Shown piece by piece: positions 4,842 to 6,074 of a DNA stretch of 6,074 bases. Under the pieces are notes generated by a model. That model was not told the origin of the DNA and did no database searches. It saw nothing but the letters and a program-made list of their open reading frames with translations. This stretch comes from Thermoguttaceae bacterium (GTDB taxonomy: Bacteria > Planctomycetota > Planctomycetia > Pirellulales > Thermoguttaceae), in assembly GCA_017454585.1 (NCBI GenBank), contig JAFTCU010000228.1, forward strand, positions 1 to 6,074, written 5' to 3'. Within the stretch, counting starts at the first letter, position 1, and every line of letters starts with the position of its first letter. The translations under genes were made by a program, and so were the position numbers.

Positions 4842-6074
4842 ATGAAGCACTTTCCTGCCCTCCTTTTTTGCGTCTTTTTCGTTTTCACCGCGTCCGCTTT
4901 TTCTGCGGATGGTCTCACCGTTTCGATCAATGGCCAGCCGGCGTCGGTTTCCTACGGGACCGCGGCAGGGGTCTGGCACTTCTGGGGCGGAAAGTCCCAG
5001 GTTTTGATCCTCGGGTTTCCGAACGCCACGCGGGACGACGGCTCCATCGGCCCTTTGTACCGCGTCGTCGCGGAGGTCGGCGACGGAGAAACCATTGAGC
5101 TGAACGGACCAGCCGGGGTCAAAACGATCACCCAATCCGGCGTGTTGCCCGTCACGACCGAAAATCTGGAGCCTCAGCGCCCGGAGCGCACTTTCGAGCC
5201 GATCGCCTGTTTCCCGGACCTTCCGCCGGCGCTTGCCGAGGCGCTCATCGAGTGGGACTGGCGGCTTCAGGACGGGATCAACACGCCGCGCGAGGCCCGG
5301 TCTTACCGCGAGGCGATCGCACGGATGGCCGGTCCGGCTTCAAGTGAAGTTTCCGCCGCGCCTTCCCCACTGACGGAAGCCGACTGGGAAACCCTCTGGC
5401 GAACGCTTCATCAGAAAAAACGTGAGCGGCTTCTGGCCCGGCCCGAATTTCAGACCGGCGCGCTTCTTTTCGTCAAGCACGTCCCCTCGGCAATGAGTCA
5501 CCAGCTCACCCAGGTTTACGGCTACGCGGCCCGCCCGGGAGGCGGTCTTTTCGTTCTGGAAGAGCCGGGAAAATCATTCCGGACGCGCCAGCTCGCCGCC
5601 AATGCTTTTCCCACGGGAAACTTCATGAAGTCAGACATTTCGCCGGACGGAAAGACCATTTACACGGCATTCTGCGCGTGCGATTCCGCCCCGAAAGAAT
5701 GGCGAGATTCGGAGAAAATGGCGCAGCGGTACCAGATTTGGGCGATGGATTCCGATGGGAAAAACGTGCGCCAGCTCACGCGGGGCGAGGCCGACTCATT
5801 CGCGCCGTGCGTCTCACCAACGGGCGAGATCATTTACCTCTCGACGCTCCGCGGAACGTTTCACCGCTGCGGCGGTGGGCCATGCTACCTGTACACGCTG
5901 ACGCTCATGAACGCGGACGGCTCCGCGATCCGCCCGATCTCGTTCCACGAAACGAACGAGTGGGACCCAACTGTTCTGGAAAATGGCCGGATCCTGTACA
6001 CGCGCTGGGACTACGTGGACCGGAACGCGGTACACTACCAGAATCTCTGGCAGACTCGGCTTGACGGGACGGAC
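4842..6074 (+). CDS. Secreted TolB/HzsA-like beta-propeller protein (3' end outside window)
   Basis: One frame stays open for 411 codons from ATG 4842 to the last base of the window. Residues 1 to about 22 form a signal peptide (MKH, hydrophobic core, ASAFSADG). From about 205 on, propeller strands of TolB type appear: GALLFVKH, SDISPDGKTIYTAF (264-277), QIWAMDSDGKNVRQLTRG (298-315), PTGEIIYLST (326-335) and LMNADGSAIR (355-364). The blocks HRCGGGPC (341-348), HETNEWDP (369-376) and NGRILYTRWDYVDR (381-394) match, from memory, the proteins annotated as hydrazine synthase alpha-subunit middle-domain-like, which are widespread in planctomycetes and relatives that make no hydrazine. No CxxCH heme site occurs in the visible part, so hydrazine synthesis is not suggested. 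The region 24-200 is not recognised; 150-200 is helical. Family members are usually long, so much of the protein probably lies outside. No Shine-Dalgarno is seen. Confidence 0.8.
   Translation, partial: MKHFPALLFCVFFVFTASAFSADGLTVSINGQPASVSYGTAAGVWHFWGGKSQVLILGFPNATRDDGSIGPLYRVVAEVGDGETIELNGPAGVKTITQSGVLPVTTENLEPQRPERTFEPIACFPDLPPALAEALIEWDWRLQDGINTPREARSYREAIARMAGPASSEVSAAPSPLTEADWETLWRTLHQKKRERLLARPEFQTGALLFVKHVPSAMSHQLTQVYGYAARPGGGLFVLEEPGKSFRTRQLAANAFPTGNFMKSDISPDGKTIYTAFCACDSAPKEWRDSEKMAQRYQIWAMDSDGKNVRQLTRGEADSFAPCVSPTGEIIYLSTLRGTFHRCGGGPCYLYTLTLMNADGSAIRPISFHETNEWDPTVLENGRILYTRWDYVDRNAVHYQNLWQTRLDGTD

Noticed and set aside
4799..5098. 99-residue open frame starting at ATG 4799.
   Set aside because: It overlaps the HzsA-like gene in another frame, is arginine-rich as G+C-rich shadows usually are, and resembles no family. 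The frame from 4842 is open to the window end and has a signal peptide and family motifs.
5678..6064. 128-residue open frame on the + strand near the right edge.
   Set aside because: It is an out-of-frame shadow of the HzsA-like gene, with Arg/Pro/Gly-rich low-quality composition.
4842..6074. True hydrazine synthase (anammox) subunit.
   Set aside because: No heme-binding CxxCH is visible, no beta/gamma subunit genes or other anammox genes are nearby, and similar propeller proteins are common in bacteria without anammox.

Overview
The window reads entirely on the + strand and holds six genes, two of them cut by its edges. The organism is probably a Planctomycetota, Verrucomicrobiota, Lentisphaerota or related (PVC-type) bacterium. 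This rests on two things recalled from family knowledge: the last gene resembles the hydrazine-synthase-alpha-like propeller proteins common in those phyla, and the secreted propeller protein before it has a style also frequent there. No search was possible, so the phylum is a tentative inference.

Positions 1-340 hold the end of ilvC (ketol-acid reductoisomerase, branched-chain amino acid synthesis) and a strong intrinsic terminator. Positions 384-2137 hold an overlapping two-gene cassette: an ABC/AAA-type ATPase of the OLD/RecF-like class, with no nuclease domain of its own, followed by a small TOPRIM-like (DUF4276-like) protein. The cassette is visibly more A+T-rich than the DNA around it and sits directly behind the ilvC terminator, as expected for an acquired module. 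By analogy with split OLD-type systems (ATPase plus separate TOPRIM protein, as in PARIS) it is a candidate anti-phage or nucleic-acid-surveillance system. This is the most interesting part of the window, but the defence role is inferred.

Positions 2200-6074 hold a closely spaced series: a secreted endonuclease/exonuclease/phosphatase-fold enzyme, a radical SAM protein with extra C-terminal cysteines, a secreted beta-propeller-like protein, and the first 411 codons of a secreted TolB/HzsA-like propeller protein that runs off the right edge. The last of these is a full open frame from 4842 to 6074 with no stop. No terminator is visible between these four genes, so they may be co-transcribed, but their functions do not obviously join into one pathway.

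Two of the secreted-protein genes (starts 2200 and 4842) lack a Shine-Dalgarno sequence. Instead they share a G-free leader of about 32 nt containing the same two 8-nt words in the same order just before ATG. The genes at 1550, 3072 and 4019 have ordinary Shine-Dalgarno sequences. No tRNA, rRNA, CRISPR array, insertion sequence or integrase was seen, and no gene-free stretch exceeds 120 bases.
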